From the NCBI GenBank assembly GCA_940337035.1, contig OW679203.1, positions 81,049,061-81,113,060 on the forward strand: a stretch of 64,000 nt of DNA, in the 5' to 3' direction. The notes below the pieces were generated by a model. The model had not been told where the DNA came from. It saw only the letters and a program-made list of their open reading frames with translations, and did no database searches. Position numbers and translations under genes: made by a program. The DNA is from Agriotes lineatus. Lineage: Eukaryota > Arthropoda > Insecta > Coleoptera > Elateridae. This document shows positions 36,221 through 48,591 of the stretch, piece by piece; the first letter of the stretch is position 1; each line of letters opens with the position of its first letter.

Positions 36221-37880
36221 TCATTCTCTGAGATTAGCTAACAGCATTTGAGGTCCGGCATGGAGAAGCCGACGATGCTCATGTGAGACTAGGAGTTTGG
36301 CGAATGGATGTTTGCCAGAAATCACTAGAGGAAACTTCTTGTCAAAAGGCAATTGAGAGTTGTGGAGCCTACCACCAACTCTTAGCAGTCCCTTGGAATC
36401 CAAATAGGGGTTCAAGGATATCAAAGCAGAAGATTGTTTCACAGGCTTGTTCTGTGACAACAGCTTAAATTCGTCAGGAAATGACTCACGTTGTGAAAAC
36501 CTTGCAAGCCTTACAAGGGATGCTTGCAGTTCATCTGTAGAAAGGAGCCCAGAAAGTCGATCAGCTTTGGGGGTCCGAGCATTGTTATAAAAACGAAAGC
36601 AATAAGCGGTAACTCGTTGTAATCGAGCCAAACTTGAATACTGATTGAACGGAAATGGTTCAACAGAGGTTACAGAAAAACTCTGAGCTTCTTTTTTGAA
36701 TTCTGGAAGATCAGCAAGAACATGTCTGAAAGTAGGCCAAGATGCCTCACCTTCGTTTAGCCAGGCGGGACCATGCCACCAAAGGCTTAATTTTTTTAAA
36801 ACTAAAGGAGGGACTCTCCTAGTGAGAAGATCAGCAGGATTCGACGCGGTAGGAACATGCCTCCACGTGGCATCAGAAGTGAGTTGCTGAACATCAGCAA
36901 CTCTGTTACACACAAAGGTTTTAAGAAGATTTGGACTGGTTTTTAACCATCCTAGCACTATTGTGGAATCTGTCCAGAAAACAATTCTAGATATAAGCAA
37001 ATCAAGTGCCTTTATGACTTGCACGGAAAGTTTACTTAGAAGAACAGCTCCGCAGAGCTCGAGCTTCGGAATTGTCAAGGGCTTTAAAGGGGCTACCTTG
37101 GCCTTAGAACAGAGAAGGTGCACTTGTACTTCCCCTTCCTGATTCTTGGAACGGAGGTATATCGACAAACTGTAACCATTGTTGGAAGCGTCGCAGAAAC
37201 CATGGAGTTCTATCTCAACCACGCGCCGACAGAGGACGTGACGAGGAATTGCTAAGTCATTGAGCATGAGAAGATCACGCCGATATGTAAACCATTTTTC
37301 TTGTATGGCGTTGGAAACGGGTTCATCCCAATTCAACTTTTCCATCCAAAGTTGTTGCAAAAGAACCTTGGCACCCATGGTGCATGGACTTAGCAGACCC
37401 AGCGGGTCAAATATCTGTGATATTTCAGACAAGACGTTACGCTTGGTAGCCTTACTACTTGTAGAATTTGAAATATTGAACATCAGATGATCGCTTTTGA
37501 AGGACCAAATCAAACCAAGGGTGCTTGTGTGCTCATGTGCACTGAAATCAAGAACACCAGGATGCAAATCGGAGTCTGGGATTCCATCGAGAACTTCTGG
37601 AGAATTAGAAATCCACTTTCTAAGTTTGAAGCACCGTGTATCAAGAATCTGATTCAAATTTGAACAGAGAGTACGCGCTTTCTCAGGAGTGTCGGCACCT
37701 GTCAGAAGGTCGTCGACGTAGAAGTCCTCCTTTATCACTCGAGAGACTTCGAGATTTGAAGCTGCACATTCGATGCCCAATTGGGTCAAACATCGCATGG
37801 CAAGAAAAGACGCTGAAGCGGTGCCATACGTAACTGTATTCAGATCGTATGACAGAAGAGGCTCAGTTGGAGAGGATCGC
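36221..37880 (-). pseudogene. BEL/Pao RT (C-terminal), RNase H and integrase zinc region
   Basis: Continuation of pol one frame over from the upstream part. The RT active site YVDD lies at about 37715. RNase H acidic residues are visible in HGFCDAS, PKLELCGA and FWTDSTI. Toward the end come the conserved LLRVGGRL block and the HEHRRLLHAG stretch of the integrase zinc-binding domain. The frame ends at TGA (36221-36223), where the family has a codon that would read CGA before a C-to-T change. Only the frame and stop tell it from a working pol. Confidence 0.9.
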
Positions 37881-40320
37881 CAAGGATTCTCTGAATGGGC
37901 CTATGGTCAGGATTCACCAGAACCTGACGATACATTTTCTCAATGTCGGCTGATATAGCGAACAAATGCTTGCGAAAGCGAACAAGAATGGAAAATAAGT
38001 CTTGTTGCACGGTTGGTCCAACCATCTGAATACTGTTCAGAGATTGCCCGGAAGTGGTTGCTTGGGAACCATTGAATACAACTCGGAGTTTAGTTGTCAG
38101 GCTTTCCTCTTTTAAGACTCCGTGGTGGGGTAGAAAATAAGATATCTCGTTTGAATTAGGGTTTGAAACGGACATATGACCTAATTCAGAATATTCATTC
38201 ATAAAATTCGAATAGCGATTGGACAAGTCAGGGCTCGCTTGTAACCGCTTCTCTAATGATAAGAATCTTTTCTGAGCGATTTGCCATGAATCACCCAATA
38301 CCTCTACAGGTTTCTTGAGAGGGATAGAGACAACGAATCGACCATTCGCTTCTCGTTGCGTATTTAGCATGAAATGTGCCTCACAGGCGTTCTCTTCATT
38401 TGTGCGGACCTTTTCCTCAGGGTAATGTTCGAGTTGCCAAAACCTAGCAATGGGGTCAGAAGCATCCTCGATCGTGCTAAGATTGCACTGTACAGGGTAC
38501 GCAGAAGGGGGGCCTGTAGGGCCAGAAACAATCCAGCCAAAGCGAGTTTTTTGGAGGATGGGAAGATTTGGGCCTAGACCAATTTGTCCAATACAAAGGA
38601 GCTGCCAGAAAATGGGCGAACCAATCAGAATGTCGATGGTGCCCGGTTGGTCGTAGGACAGATCTGATAACTTGATGTTATCAGGAACCTTGAAACTGTT
38701 TCGCTGGACGCGAAAACTTGGGGTTGTACCTGTAATCTCATCGAGAACAAGACAGGATAGGCCAATACTGTATGAGGTGTGAGGGGCTTGCAGCTTGATA
38801 TCACATCTAGCCTTGATTTGAGAAGTAGCTTTACTTAAGCCAGAAACAGTAACGTTGACTTCGCGAGTTGGAAGCTTCAACCTTTTACACAAATCTGAAC
38901 GTATGAAGTTCGATTGGGAACCGGAATCCAGCAGGATTGGCACAACATGAGGCGTACCATCATCATCGATGAGTTTAGCGGTAGCCGTAGGTAAGAGTAC
39001 CTGCAAAGCATTCGAACAGAATGCCGAAATCGATTGGTTTACTTCAACAGGGGTTTCTGCTGACACCGCAGATCCTGGTTGACTAAAAGAAGCATTTTGA
39101 AATTTGACCTCATGCAGAAGGGTGTTGTGCCTTGATTTGCACTTTCTACACGTATATTTGGAGCTACAGCGGCTCGAAAGGTGACCCTGAGTTAGGCAAT
39201 TAAAGCATACACGGAGCTCTTTTGCCTTTGAATTTCTGTCAAGAGAAGACAGCTTGACAAACTTATCGCATTTGTACAAGGGATGAGATCCTTTACAAAA
39301 TGGACACGAAGGGGTACCTGACACAATTGATTTCGAATGTACCTTGGAAGACTTTTCGGGTACAAGCTTAATATTTTTTACTTCCAGAGTTTCTAGAAGA
39401 TTTGCTGTGTTTTGTAAAAATTCCTTGAACTCGTCAAGATTAGGCAGGTCAGAACTTGACCGGTTTCTAAGGACCTCCCATTCACGGAATGTAGTGGGGT
39501 CCAGTTTTTTAGAAACGACATAAATGAGAACAACATCTAGAAGCTCGCTTTCGGTTGCTAATGATTTGATTGCTGTAAAATGTTTGAATAACATATCGCT
39601 AATCGTACATAATTTGGTTGCAGATTGCTTACTGCACGATTCAAGTTCGAAAATAGCATTGAGATGGTTATGAATCAGAATTTTTGGATCATTGTAACGG
39701 TTACACAATGCATCCCAAGCTAGAATATAATTACTCGCAGTAAACTCTAAACTTTTTATAATTTGGTTTGCATCACCCTGTAAACTAGCCTTTAAGTAAT
39801 GCAGTTTTTGAATATTAGTTAGCGTTTGATTCTCATGAATTAAACTAATAAAAATCTCACAAAATTCCAACCACTCTGACACGTTCCCTGAATATTTGGG
39901 AATCGAGATGGTAGGAAGGCGTACAGCTCGATTATTGCAATGCGAGCTGCAGTTTGAATGCGTTGACCTCACGCTACCGTTAGGAGATTCAGAACGATCT
40001 GGTGCAACATCATACTGTTTGTTGTATTCAGTAATCAAATATTTAGCTTGTGAGATTGCAAGAAAATAAGAGTCTTCAAATTCGACTTGTTGCTGCATTT
40101 CAGATTCTGCATCCTTACTGTTTTCTAAAATTTGTTCATAAACCGCATAATATTCCGATAGCACGGTGGCTATAGCATCCAATCTTTCTTGCAATTGAAT
40201 AATTTGAGTGCTAGATAAGAATTGATCTTCGTCCTGAATTGTTTGCAAAGATTGCACGTAATTTGCGAAACGCGTAAGCTTGCCTTTGATAGAGCCACGT
40301 ACTCTTACAAGCGGATCCAT
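37840..40320 (-). pseudogene. BEL/Pao gag, protease and start of RT
   Basis: 826 codons from an ATG at 40318-40320. The N-terminal part is a Gag with a DUF1759-like region around residues 135-310 (SIPKYSGNVSEWLEF). Three zinc-knuckle-like motifs follow at about 339-351, 372-385 (CFNCLTQGHLSSRC) and 391-403. The A17-type aspartic protease has its active site at LLDSGSQSNF (about 463-472). RT begins near residue 640, with the first catalytic Asp in SADIEKMY (about 790-797). The frame is then lost: a one-base deletion near 37881-37883 shifts it and a stop follows at 37840, so RT is cut before the YVDD motif. Confidence 0.9.
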
Positions 40321-40415
40321 AATTGTTGAAATTAAAACAGTTTAACAGATAGAACCAACTTTCGTACGCCCCTGGCGCGGAATTTTGTTTACAACGCAAG
40401 ACAGCGATGCCACGA

Positions 40416-40525
40416 CGCGAAATTAACTTGGCGCTACGACGCAGAAAACGGCACTGGTACAACGCGAGATTAACTTGGTGCTACGACGCAGAAAACGGCA
40501 CTGGTACAACGCGAGATTAACTTGT
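40416..40525 (-). repeat. 47-bp tandem repeat in BEL leader
   Basis: Two full units (40416 and 40463) and a third partial unit (40510), nearly identical, each with GCTACGACGCAGAAAACGG in the full units. It lies about 100-200 bases upstream of the gag start in the untranslated leader. It may vary between copies of the family. Confidence 0.75.
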
Positions 40526-40994
40526 GCATAATTCGACTGCAATATGAAACATGCAAGGGATATTGCACTCTCGAATCAAACGAAATAGCTTGGCATTTCA
40601 CGCAATTGAATTGTTTATATGACTCATAAACCATTTGTTTACGCAATAATACGCAGCTGAAATTATGCACATGCAGACACAGATGATAGAAAACCAAATT
40701 CATGCATAGGAAATCTCACAAAGGGAAATTAGGCTTACGTTGATATTGGTGTGTGCCGCCTTTTTCGTTGTTGTGGCTTGAATTGCGGTCTCGTCTGCAG
40801 CTGGCCTGCCCACCTGCACGAACTTGGCGCGGGACTCGGCGTTTGGCTATCTCGCTCTCACGTTGATAGCACCGTATGCTCTCTTCCTTCCTCTCGTTAG
40901 GGACAATTTAACACGATTGAAACTGCGTGTTGTACTTGCCTTGTACGTGCCTTGCTGGCGAATTTGGGCTGCTTTTCCGGGCCGATGGACCATG

Positions 40995-41009
40995 CGGCTC
41001 GAAGGAACA
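40995..41009 (-). other. Primer-binding site, tRNA-Tyr
   Basis: On the plus strand CGGCTCGAAGGAACA equals the 3' end of eukaryotic tRNA-Tyr (CGGCTCGAAGGACCA) at 14 of 15 positions. Location next to the 5' LTR is right for the minus-strand DNA primer of the element. Confidence 0.7.
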
Positions 41010-41011
41010 AT

Positions 41012-41342
41012 GTGGGGGAGCCTCCCAGTTTTCCGTTATGTTTGGAAAATTTCTGGTTGCTAGCTCGCCTTGGACGTTAATGGACTGTATTGATTTATAC
41101 TTCACTAAATTATACACTCGTTGAAAACAAAGTAGGTAATTTATTCGCAATAAATTAGTACACAAACATTGAACATTTAAACAAAGAATTAGCGTTTCTC
41201 GGAGTGGACCGGTTCGCGTGCTGTACTCGCTGACAGACGGAACGTAAGTAGTGAGGGCAGTCGCGCCCAAGAAGTGCTGAAATGCGCATAGTACAATACG
41301 CAACTACAAGCGAGGCGGCACAATTTTATGAAACACTTAACA
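41012..41342 (-). repeat. 5' LTR of BEL/Pao element
   Basis: 331 bp, 97.9% identical to the copy at 34646-34976. Followed on the sense strand, two bases later, by the primer-binding site. The open frames within it (for example 40908-41303 minus) are non-coding coincidence. Confidence 0.92.
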
Positions 41343-44300
41343 ATATCAATATTTGAACTAAGCGACTGGGTCTGGTACCGGTCTATCTAAAGTTGTGCTG
41401 ATGACATATGGCGACAAATTCTTATTTGAATCCAGACAACAAACTCCCTAACCCCATCTGAATGTATGGCATTTACCAATGGTGGTCAGAAAGCAACACT
41501 AAGATCTGAACAACCCCGAGCTAAGATACTGAAGAATATTTATAGGTGTCAGTAATATGTTTTATATATGGTTACTGTCAACGATCAAATAACTAGAATA
41601 AACATATGCTGCCGTAAACTATTGATAAGAAGACGAAAATGATTTGATCTAAGTGGCCTGCATAGTTTGTTTTCAGCCTACGAACTTTTCTAGCGTCGCG
41701 CTAGACGGCAGTTGTATTAACAGTAAGCATTCCATATAAATACAACGGGACTTTCATCTACCCTTTTTGGCACACGGAAAATAACCAATTGCATTAGGCA
41801 ATAAACAGTCGAGCGTTTGCCTCGACTAACAATAGCCCAAAGAAAAGTAGGAATCAACCCTGCTGGACAATAGGACCATAAAACTCTAGCTCAAAATATT
41901 GTGAAATGAAATTTTGTTAATGCGAAAGTTATTTCAACCACTTGTGCGACAATAAAGAGACGAAGCCTTGGCTGAACAATCCTATTGTATGCAAAGCGAC
42001 CTATATAAACGTGGACACTCTGGGATTTAGGAATTGCATTTCCATCCGTCTTGCGTCACTCTGACTAAGACAAGAGCACCGGTCAGATTCCTCAGCTCCT
42101 CATTACCTGGTTATATTTTGGTGTTTGTTATACCTAATTCGTTATTAGTAATTATATTTTAAAACATATTGATGTTTTTGTAATTTTTGTTCTAACGTAA
42201 ATAAAAGGGAGGGTTATTATTTTCCACATTCGATTATGTCTTATTGAACTAACCAAACACCGAAATGTCTCAAAATTTAACCTCTCGTGTACTAAATACG
42301 AGTGGAATTGTTTCACTGCCCACTCTTTCCATCCAGTAGACAGAGTCACAACTAAAACGCTTCTCAACTTTTGAGTGAGAGTTTAAACTTAAACCCCATA
42401 TAGAAGAACCTAGTAGACATAACCTCATCAGACGCATCCTAAGTTGTGGGTTCAGATTATGACCGCATTGTACCTTTCTCTTTCAGAAAGAGGCTGCTCT
42501 AGCCTTATATATGCCTCTCAACATATCCTATTTGTCATTCGCAACGCTACGAGCTCCAGAACAAATTCCACGTCTTTGTCATTCTGACGAACATCTCCGT
42601 GGGTCAGCCATGCCCAAGTGAGGAAGAAGTCCTCCCATTGCATCAGGTGTACGTTCAAGAAGATAAATATCTCTAAATGTCACTAGTTTAAGCTGCAGGC
42701 TGACTTTGCCTTCAAGGCGTCATTTTTAACACATTGAATTAAATATTTCCGGTCTTCTCTGAATAGCTTCTACAGCGTCCCTTCTGAACTGCTTTAGGGA
42801 GAAATATCCACCCTTCTGATTTTTAAAAAGTTTTAAAATAGAGGAAGTTTTTAATCAGTTTTTCCAGCAACAGAAAACCTAATGCAAAATGTATAAAGAA
42901 CATACTTTACTTACTAACGATTTCAAACCAATAATACACCACATCTTGCTTGTACAATCTCGCCTTTCCGGATTCAAAGAAAATATTGACAATGCTGTAG
43001 TTCACGCTGCTGTTACTGTAACAAATATTATACATTTGAACTACTTTGTCGATACTCTCATCAGCAACTGGTCATGTAATGTCGAAAAACTGTGCAAAAT
43101 GAAAACCAAATTGTAATACTTTATGTAAACTTTGTAATATTACTATAGTTTTCTTTAAAACCACCAAGACATGCTTGTAAGAAAATTAGATAAATGTTTA
43201 ACTAAATACAGTATACAATGTGGCTTCTACAGTAAGTAGTTCAAAGTGAAAGAGTGAAGTTCTTCGAAGGCAATCACAAATTTAGATTTATCGTTTACGT
43301 CAAATAAGTTTAAGACAATTTTGGCTTCATGTCTATATGGTTATACATCTACCCTTTGCCTCGATTGGAAATTTTAGTGTTTGAACTATAAGCTGCATAG
43401 AATGTAATATATCTTCCTACCAGCAAGTTTTGTGGGTTGCGAATAAAAGTTAAATTGTTATGAGTAATTGTTTGCGGTAATTAATAATAAGAATATACTG
43501 ATTACAGCATAAACTGCCGTATAATTTACAGTTGTCTTCAAGTGTGAATAATTATGGGGCTATAAAATACTTAAATGACTATGATTATGGAACATTTGCC
43601 CATTGAAGAAGCTGAAAATGATGTACTCGTAGCCATGGCCTCTTTCACTTTCAGTTTTTGTCCTTATTTCAAATTGCACAAGTAGTCAATGACTATTGAA
43701 GCCCGGGTAAAATCTAAAAGGCACCAAAGGAAATAATACTGAAGCATTGTCTAGATAGGGTAAAGCATTGAGAAAATGTGATAGCACCATGACGTTATTT
43801 TTGTACCTATATACGCACGGGCTTTGACCTCACAAATGTATAAACAACATATCAGATAATACACATAACTGGGAGCCAAATTTGGTCATAAGAACCAGTT
43901 AATTTGCCTGCCCTCCCCCCAACCAGTGCATTTTGGTTTTTCCATAAGAAACACTACGGTATGGAGCACAAACACAATCGTCAAATGGAAAAGTGTTATG
44001 AACTACAAAATGATGATCATCATCACAATGAATCAATATGAAAAATAGAATAAAACCATACCGTATTTAATGGTTGCATATTGAACAGTTTTTGGAGTAC
44101 CTCTCAGGTACAACTGTTATGGTATGGTCAGATGAAAAAAATTAATCAACAAAGATGGTCATCAAAGATAAATTAATGGACACCACCTAAGAGAAGGGAA
44201 AAGTGAATACCCAGAACGAGAACATAAAACAGTCAGTTCGTACACGTGAAGTAAGAAAAGCGACATAGGAAAATAGGAGAAGATTGTAATGGGGTAGTTC

Positions 44301-44355
44301 ATGTCAAACTGTATCCTTTACATTGTAATAATTAGGTTAAAGCGTATAATGCATT
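41343..44355. other. No gene recognised
   Basis: Right flank of the BEL element; AT-rich with short frames only (for example 42889-43116). No transposon ends, tRNA boxes or splice-bounded exon found. Confidence 0.4.
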
Positions 44356-44880
44356 TAAAACGTGTATCGAGTGTTTCCCGTGCTAGATAGTGTAATTCAA
44401 ACCAGCTTATGCAATCGTTGGGTGCGGTTATTAATAGAAAAAAACAAAGGATGCGCGGATGAAAACGCGGGGAGTCAGTCGCTTGCTAATAGGCGACCGG
44501 TGCGTTGGTCCAAACAAAACAGAGCGGTTGACGCCTCTTTAGTCTTGAGCCGAAATACAGCCTCGAGAGCAGATAACTACCTTGGAACCAACACCGAGGT
44601 ACCGCTAATTCTTCATAGCAGGAAGTCGCTTTGCCAGCTTCAAGGAAGCAGTCGACGTAAATGTACGAGACGCATTTGGAGCACTGTAACGCCAGGTTCG
44701 TTCCTATAAATAACTCCGACGAGTAAATGGATGATCCAGGGAACTGTGTGCTTCCACGAGTAATTACGCTCCCGAAAGCAACGAACGTGCTGCTGAATCG
44801 GCGCTTCCAAACAAAGCGCTTGCATCATCCTGTTGACACATAGCGTCAGCTGATTTCAAGCTACCGAAGACAGGGACGCA
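44356..44880 (+). other. GC-richer block with a TATA-like site
   Basis: A CpG-containing, GC-richer island with an open frame of 115 codons (44362-44709) that I do not recognise. CTATAAATAACTC at about 44703 resembles a TATA box, so the block could be a promoter or an LTR. No terminal repeat was found. Confidence 0.3.
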
Positions 44881-46049
44881 TTAAGTGAATTTGGGCGCCT
44901 GGTTCACACGATTTGTTTTTGACTTAGCTTTACGCATTGAAATCACATTTCAGTTTAAGGTGTATCTAAGCATCTTGTTTCAGCATTAAGCTCGTATACC
45001 TTTCTTAGCTACTGTTGATAGCGTATATAACATTTTTGTGTTACCATTGGTAACCTTTTTATGTATTTTCATGCATGTATGTTTTCTTCGTGTAAACTGT
45101 TTGGTTTTTATTTCTAGCAGGATTTGCATGTATGATTACAGAATTATAGATGACATCTGGCAGGCCGGAACTATCTATATTGACATTACCCTTAGCCGCA
45201 CTGAGGTAAGATCGGGTGTTGAGCTTCTACGACTGAGATAACTAGCAAACAAAGAGCAATCTAAATGCATAGTAGAGTAGAGTATAAAGCACGGAAAAAT
45301 CCGCATCACAAGATGACGTTTAGACAGCAAGAAATAAAGCCGCTAATATAATAATATAGAGATATGGGAGTTAGTAAACTATTATTACCTCCTTTTAACA
45401 AACCACAAGTGCTATAATACACTATATAGAAAACAATTATTTATTTCAAACTATCAACTGATTCAAATCTAGCTTGGTGAGAATTATCAAAAATTAAAGC
45501 AGTCACTTTGAACAACTTATAAAAATAAATTACTAATAAACAATAAATAAATTAACATAGTCCTATGTGTGCATCTAGATATTATGGATTATACCTGGGA
45601 TTATTGAGATAAGCAAAGTCGTTTCTAACGGTGTACAGCGTATTAGAACAAGAAGGGACACACTGTTTGCAAGACAGGGAATCTTGCTTATCGGTATCCA
45701 TTTCAGGCCCCTCGTATCCATATGGATACAGTCGCCTCCATTTCTCTGAAAACTACATACTGCAATGATTGCATTTCTAACAGCAAGCTAAAAAGCCGGA
45801 CAAGGATAATAATAATAATAAAAAGAGATACCAAAACACTTAAAAACTAAATGTTTGAAGCAAAAGGGCAACATAGCCATGGCGCTGTGACATTGTCCTG
45901 CCATAATTTTTACGTAAAAATATAAATTCTATAACATTAGTAGTTACTATATAAGGTATTCAGTATTCAGAGTGCATTGCTAGTACTTAGTTTCTCTCAA
46001 TTTATTGCAATTCAAGTTTGCACTTTTCTTTTACACTAATTTGGTTCTA
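44881..46049. other. No gene recognised
   Basis: AT-rich, with a short AAT repeat near 45808-45822. No features otherwise. Confidence 0.4.
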
Positions 46050-46335
46050 CGTATTTTGATCTTCCAACTATTGGAATTAAAATAAACTAAATATTTGTAA
46101 CAACTATAGAGTTACTAAATAAAACTGTAGATGCACTTGGTGTAAAACTACTACTTCTCAGTTTATTATCGTCGAAAATGCCATGACTTGTACTTTCTTC
46201 TTTCACTTACATTTGATTTGTAGTACTAAATTTGTCTATTTATTTTATTTTACATAATGTTTTAATGCTAAAGCTGCTCATCAAAGTTGTCGAGGTATGT
46301 ATGGGGTAGAATTAGCACTCGATCTCTCTAGACTA
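46050..46335. repeat. Diverged tandem repeat, two units
   Basis: Two degraded copies of the unit found at 47700-48270: one anchored at about 46103 (TAACAACTATAGAGTTACT), the next at about 46271 (AAGCTGCTCATCAAAGTTG), followed by GTAGAATTAGCACTCGATCTC, which resembles the GTAGAACTAGCACTTAATCTA of a later unit. Spacing about 165 bp. Confidence 0.5.
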
Positions 46336-47699
46336 TTCTCAATCAATTGTCATCCAAAATCCAACGACGTTAGAATTACTTGCGTACGCCTATGTACTCG
46401 CTCCGAGAGTAGATGAAGCGCTCATGAAGGAACCGCTCTACGAAGTTCGAAGAAATAATAATCCGAGCAAACAAGCAAACAAGTCGATGTAAGGGGTCAC
46501 GATGTGATAACCAGCCGAGGATTTTTGTACAGTTGTCGTGTTCGCCAAAAAGTGCCATACTGCCACTTAAACCCCATTGAAGGAAAAAATGGATTTGATA
46601 GTTGCGTTATATTAAATCTACTGCTACGGCTTTGCCATTGCCCATCCTCTTAGCCTCTGGTGCTTCAGGTTTTAGGAAGAATTTCACCAGGACACCAGCA
46701 CAATTTCCCAGTCTCTACCGCAGCAGACGCACATCTCAAGTCATTGTCGGTATTCTGGCGAGGTGTATTTAGGTTTGTTTACTGTGTTTGATAAGCAGTT
46801 TCTATAGAGCTGTAGATCTTGTATACCTCTCCCTTTCGTAGTTAAGGTTTGCCTATTTAAATATGTAAGATTATTGTGATTAGGCCATTCACAATAAGAG
46901 AGGGGCAGCAAATCTTGTCAGTAATACATGTTAAATTGTGTCCGGCCGAATAGGTTTTGTGAATAATACGTAGCTTGTAATACCCTGACGCCACCGTTAG
47001 GGCCATTTCCCATGCAACATTTTTTTATTGTCACACTCAGTGTTTAAATGAATTGGCACAACACGCAGGTGATTGTCTAAGTACATTAAGCCCTAAAAGT
47101 AGAAGCGAAGTAACTACTCAGGTGCCCTATTCCAACTATATCATCTACGACGAGGTCATTCTCTTCTGGGTTAGAGAACGTGATCATTACTTTAGGCAAG
47201 AATTGATAACCCCATGGCGCTCATAAACTTTATTATTATCTCCTTCTGTGTTCCTCTCCATTTAAATTAGACAAAATTGATTATGCTTTCTAGCATGTTC
47301 GGTGTTTCATTTAAGCTAGGGAGCACAGGCTCTTTTCATCTGTTAACACGTAGAATTTTTTTTTACCAATAACAATGTATCTTGTAATACTTAACCTAAA
47401 TCAGTTCTTCTGTACAGTACATTTGTTTTATTCCAAACATATCAAACTCACACCCAATGCAAAAGATTGAGTTTTTCCAAATCGAACATTAAAAAACAAT
47501 AATCAGTGGTTTCCAACGAGCAAATCTTGTTTATTATTGTAAAATATCAAACAGTCGCTTACCAACTAATGGTTAGTGTTCACATTTTTACATTTTGTAC
47601 AAATCTGATACGTTCGGCACGAAAAAGGTCTCGCTTTATTAATTGTTATTCAAAATAGCAGCACATGTACTTTCACCTTCTTATATTCTAACCAATTTG
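46336..47699. other. No gene recognised
   Basis: Unrelated sequence between the two blocks of diverged tandem repeats. A 60-codon minus frame (46376-46558) has no motif. It may be an insertion that split the array. Confidence 0.35.
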
Positions 47700-48270
47700 C
47701 AGTATTTTTTTCCATCTATTTGATTTACCATCAAACAAATATTAGCAACAGTGGTAGAGCCGCTGGGTAACGTTGTAAAGGTAATTTATTTAGAGCATCA
47801 AATTCAATCTAAGTGAGTTTACCTCTCTTTAACCCTACTTCTAACTTGATTTTTAATATCTTGTCTTCTCATCTATTCCACTTATTAAACAAATATTCTT
47901 AACACTGATAGAGCTGCTGAGCAAGGTTGAAGAAGTACTCAAGGTGCAGAAGTATCACTGAATCTAAGAGAGGTATTTATGGTTATACAAAGTTCCAAAA
48001 CATACAGCTTCTTCCTCTCATATTACAACTTGAGTTGTTTTCTTATGTATTTGATTTACCTTTAAGCTAATATTGGTAACAGTGGTGGAGCTGTTGAGTT
48101 AGGCTATAGATGTGTAGAACTAGCACTTAATCTAAGTGTGTTATTCTTCATTAATTTATAATATTTTCAGTACCTTGTTTTTCCATATATTTTCTCTATG
48201 ATCAAACAATTATTCGTAACAATGGTAGATCCGTCGAGTTGGGTGTCACGATCGTTTGTAAATTAAATCT
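47700..48270. repeat. Diverged tandem repeat, four units of about 140-180 bp
   Basis: Four units share the core CAAATATT-x-GTAACAGTGGTAGAGC and a following GCTGAGTA-GGTTG-like stretch, at about 47751, 47907, 48082 and 48222. Two of them also share a TCTAAGTG-like stretch about 60 bases later. Identity is low, so the array is old. No coding capacity. Confidence 0.5.
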
Positions 48271-48591
48271 GGCAGTGTCGCACAAATAATAAGTATTTTC
48301 GTTTGGTTGAACCTTTCAGCATGGAGCAGGACAGTTGAATTTGGGTAGTTGACCAGCAATCGTCAGTAGATCAGATAGCACCGGCGCAAGCTGGGGCAAT
48401 TCAGTTAAGAATTAACCAGAAACAGACTAGTTAGAGGTTCCTGTGTTTGTCATATGAGCTAGTTGGCACATTTACGACTATTGTCAGATGAATTCAGCTT
48501 TCTGAAAGGCTGACTACTTAGTTTGAATACCAAAATTCACTCTACTTCAAGATGAAAATTTCAAATTGATCTCTGATTGGATTTAAACAAA

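Larger units (their letters stand above)
34646..41342 (-). mobile_element. BEL/Pao LTR retrotransposon, complete structure, inactivated
   Basis: A 6697-bp element reads on the minus strand: 5' LTR (41012-41342), tRNA-Tyr primer site, leader with tandem repeats, one long gag-pol frame (start 40320), polypurine tract and 3' LTR (34646-34976). Gag-pol carries one frameshift and three in-frame stops, so this copy is dead. The two LTRs differ at seven of 331 positions, so it inserted fairly recently. The bases just outside (TTAAC and ATATC) do not form a target duplication. The domain order, with protease before RT, RNase H and integrase and the A17-type protease, identifies the BEL/Pao superfamily. 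Confidence 0.92.

Noticed and set aside
41012..41303. 131-codon minus-strand frame in the BEL 5' LTR
   Set aside because: It lies wholly in LTR and leader sequence and resembles no protein; the true gag start is at 40320.
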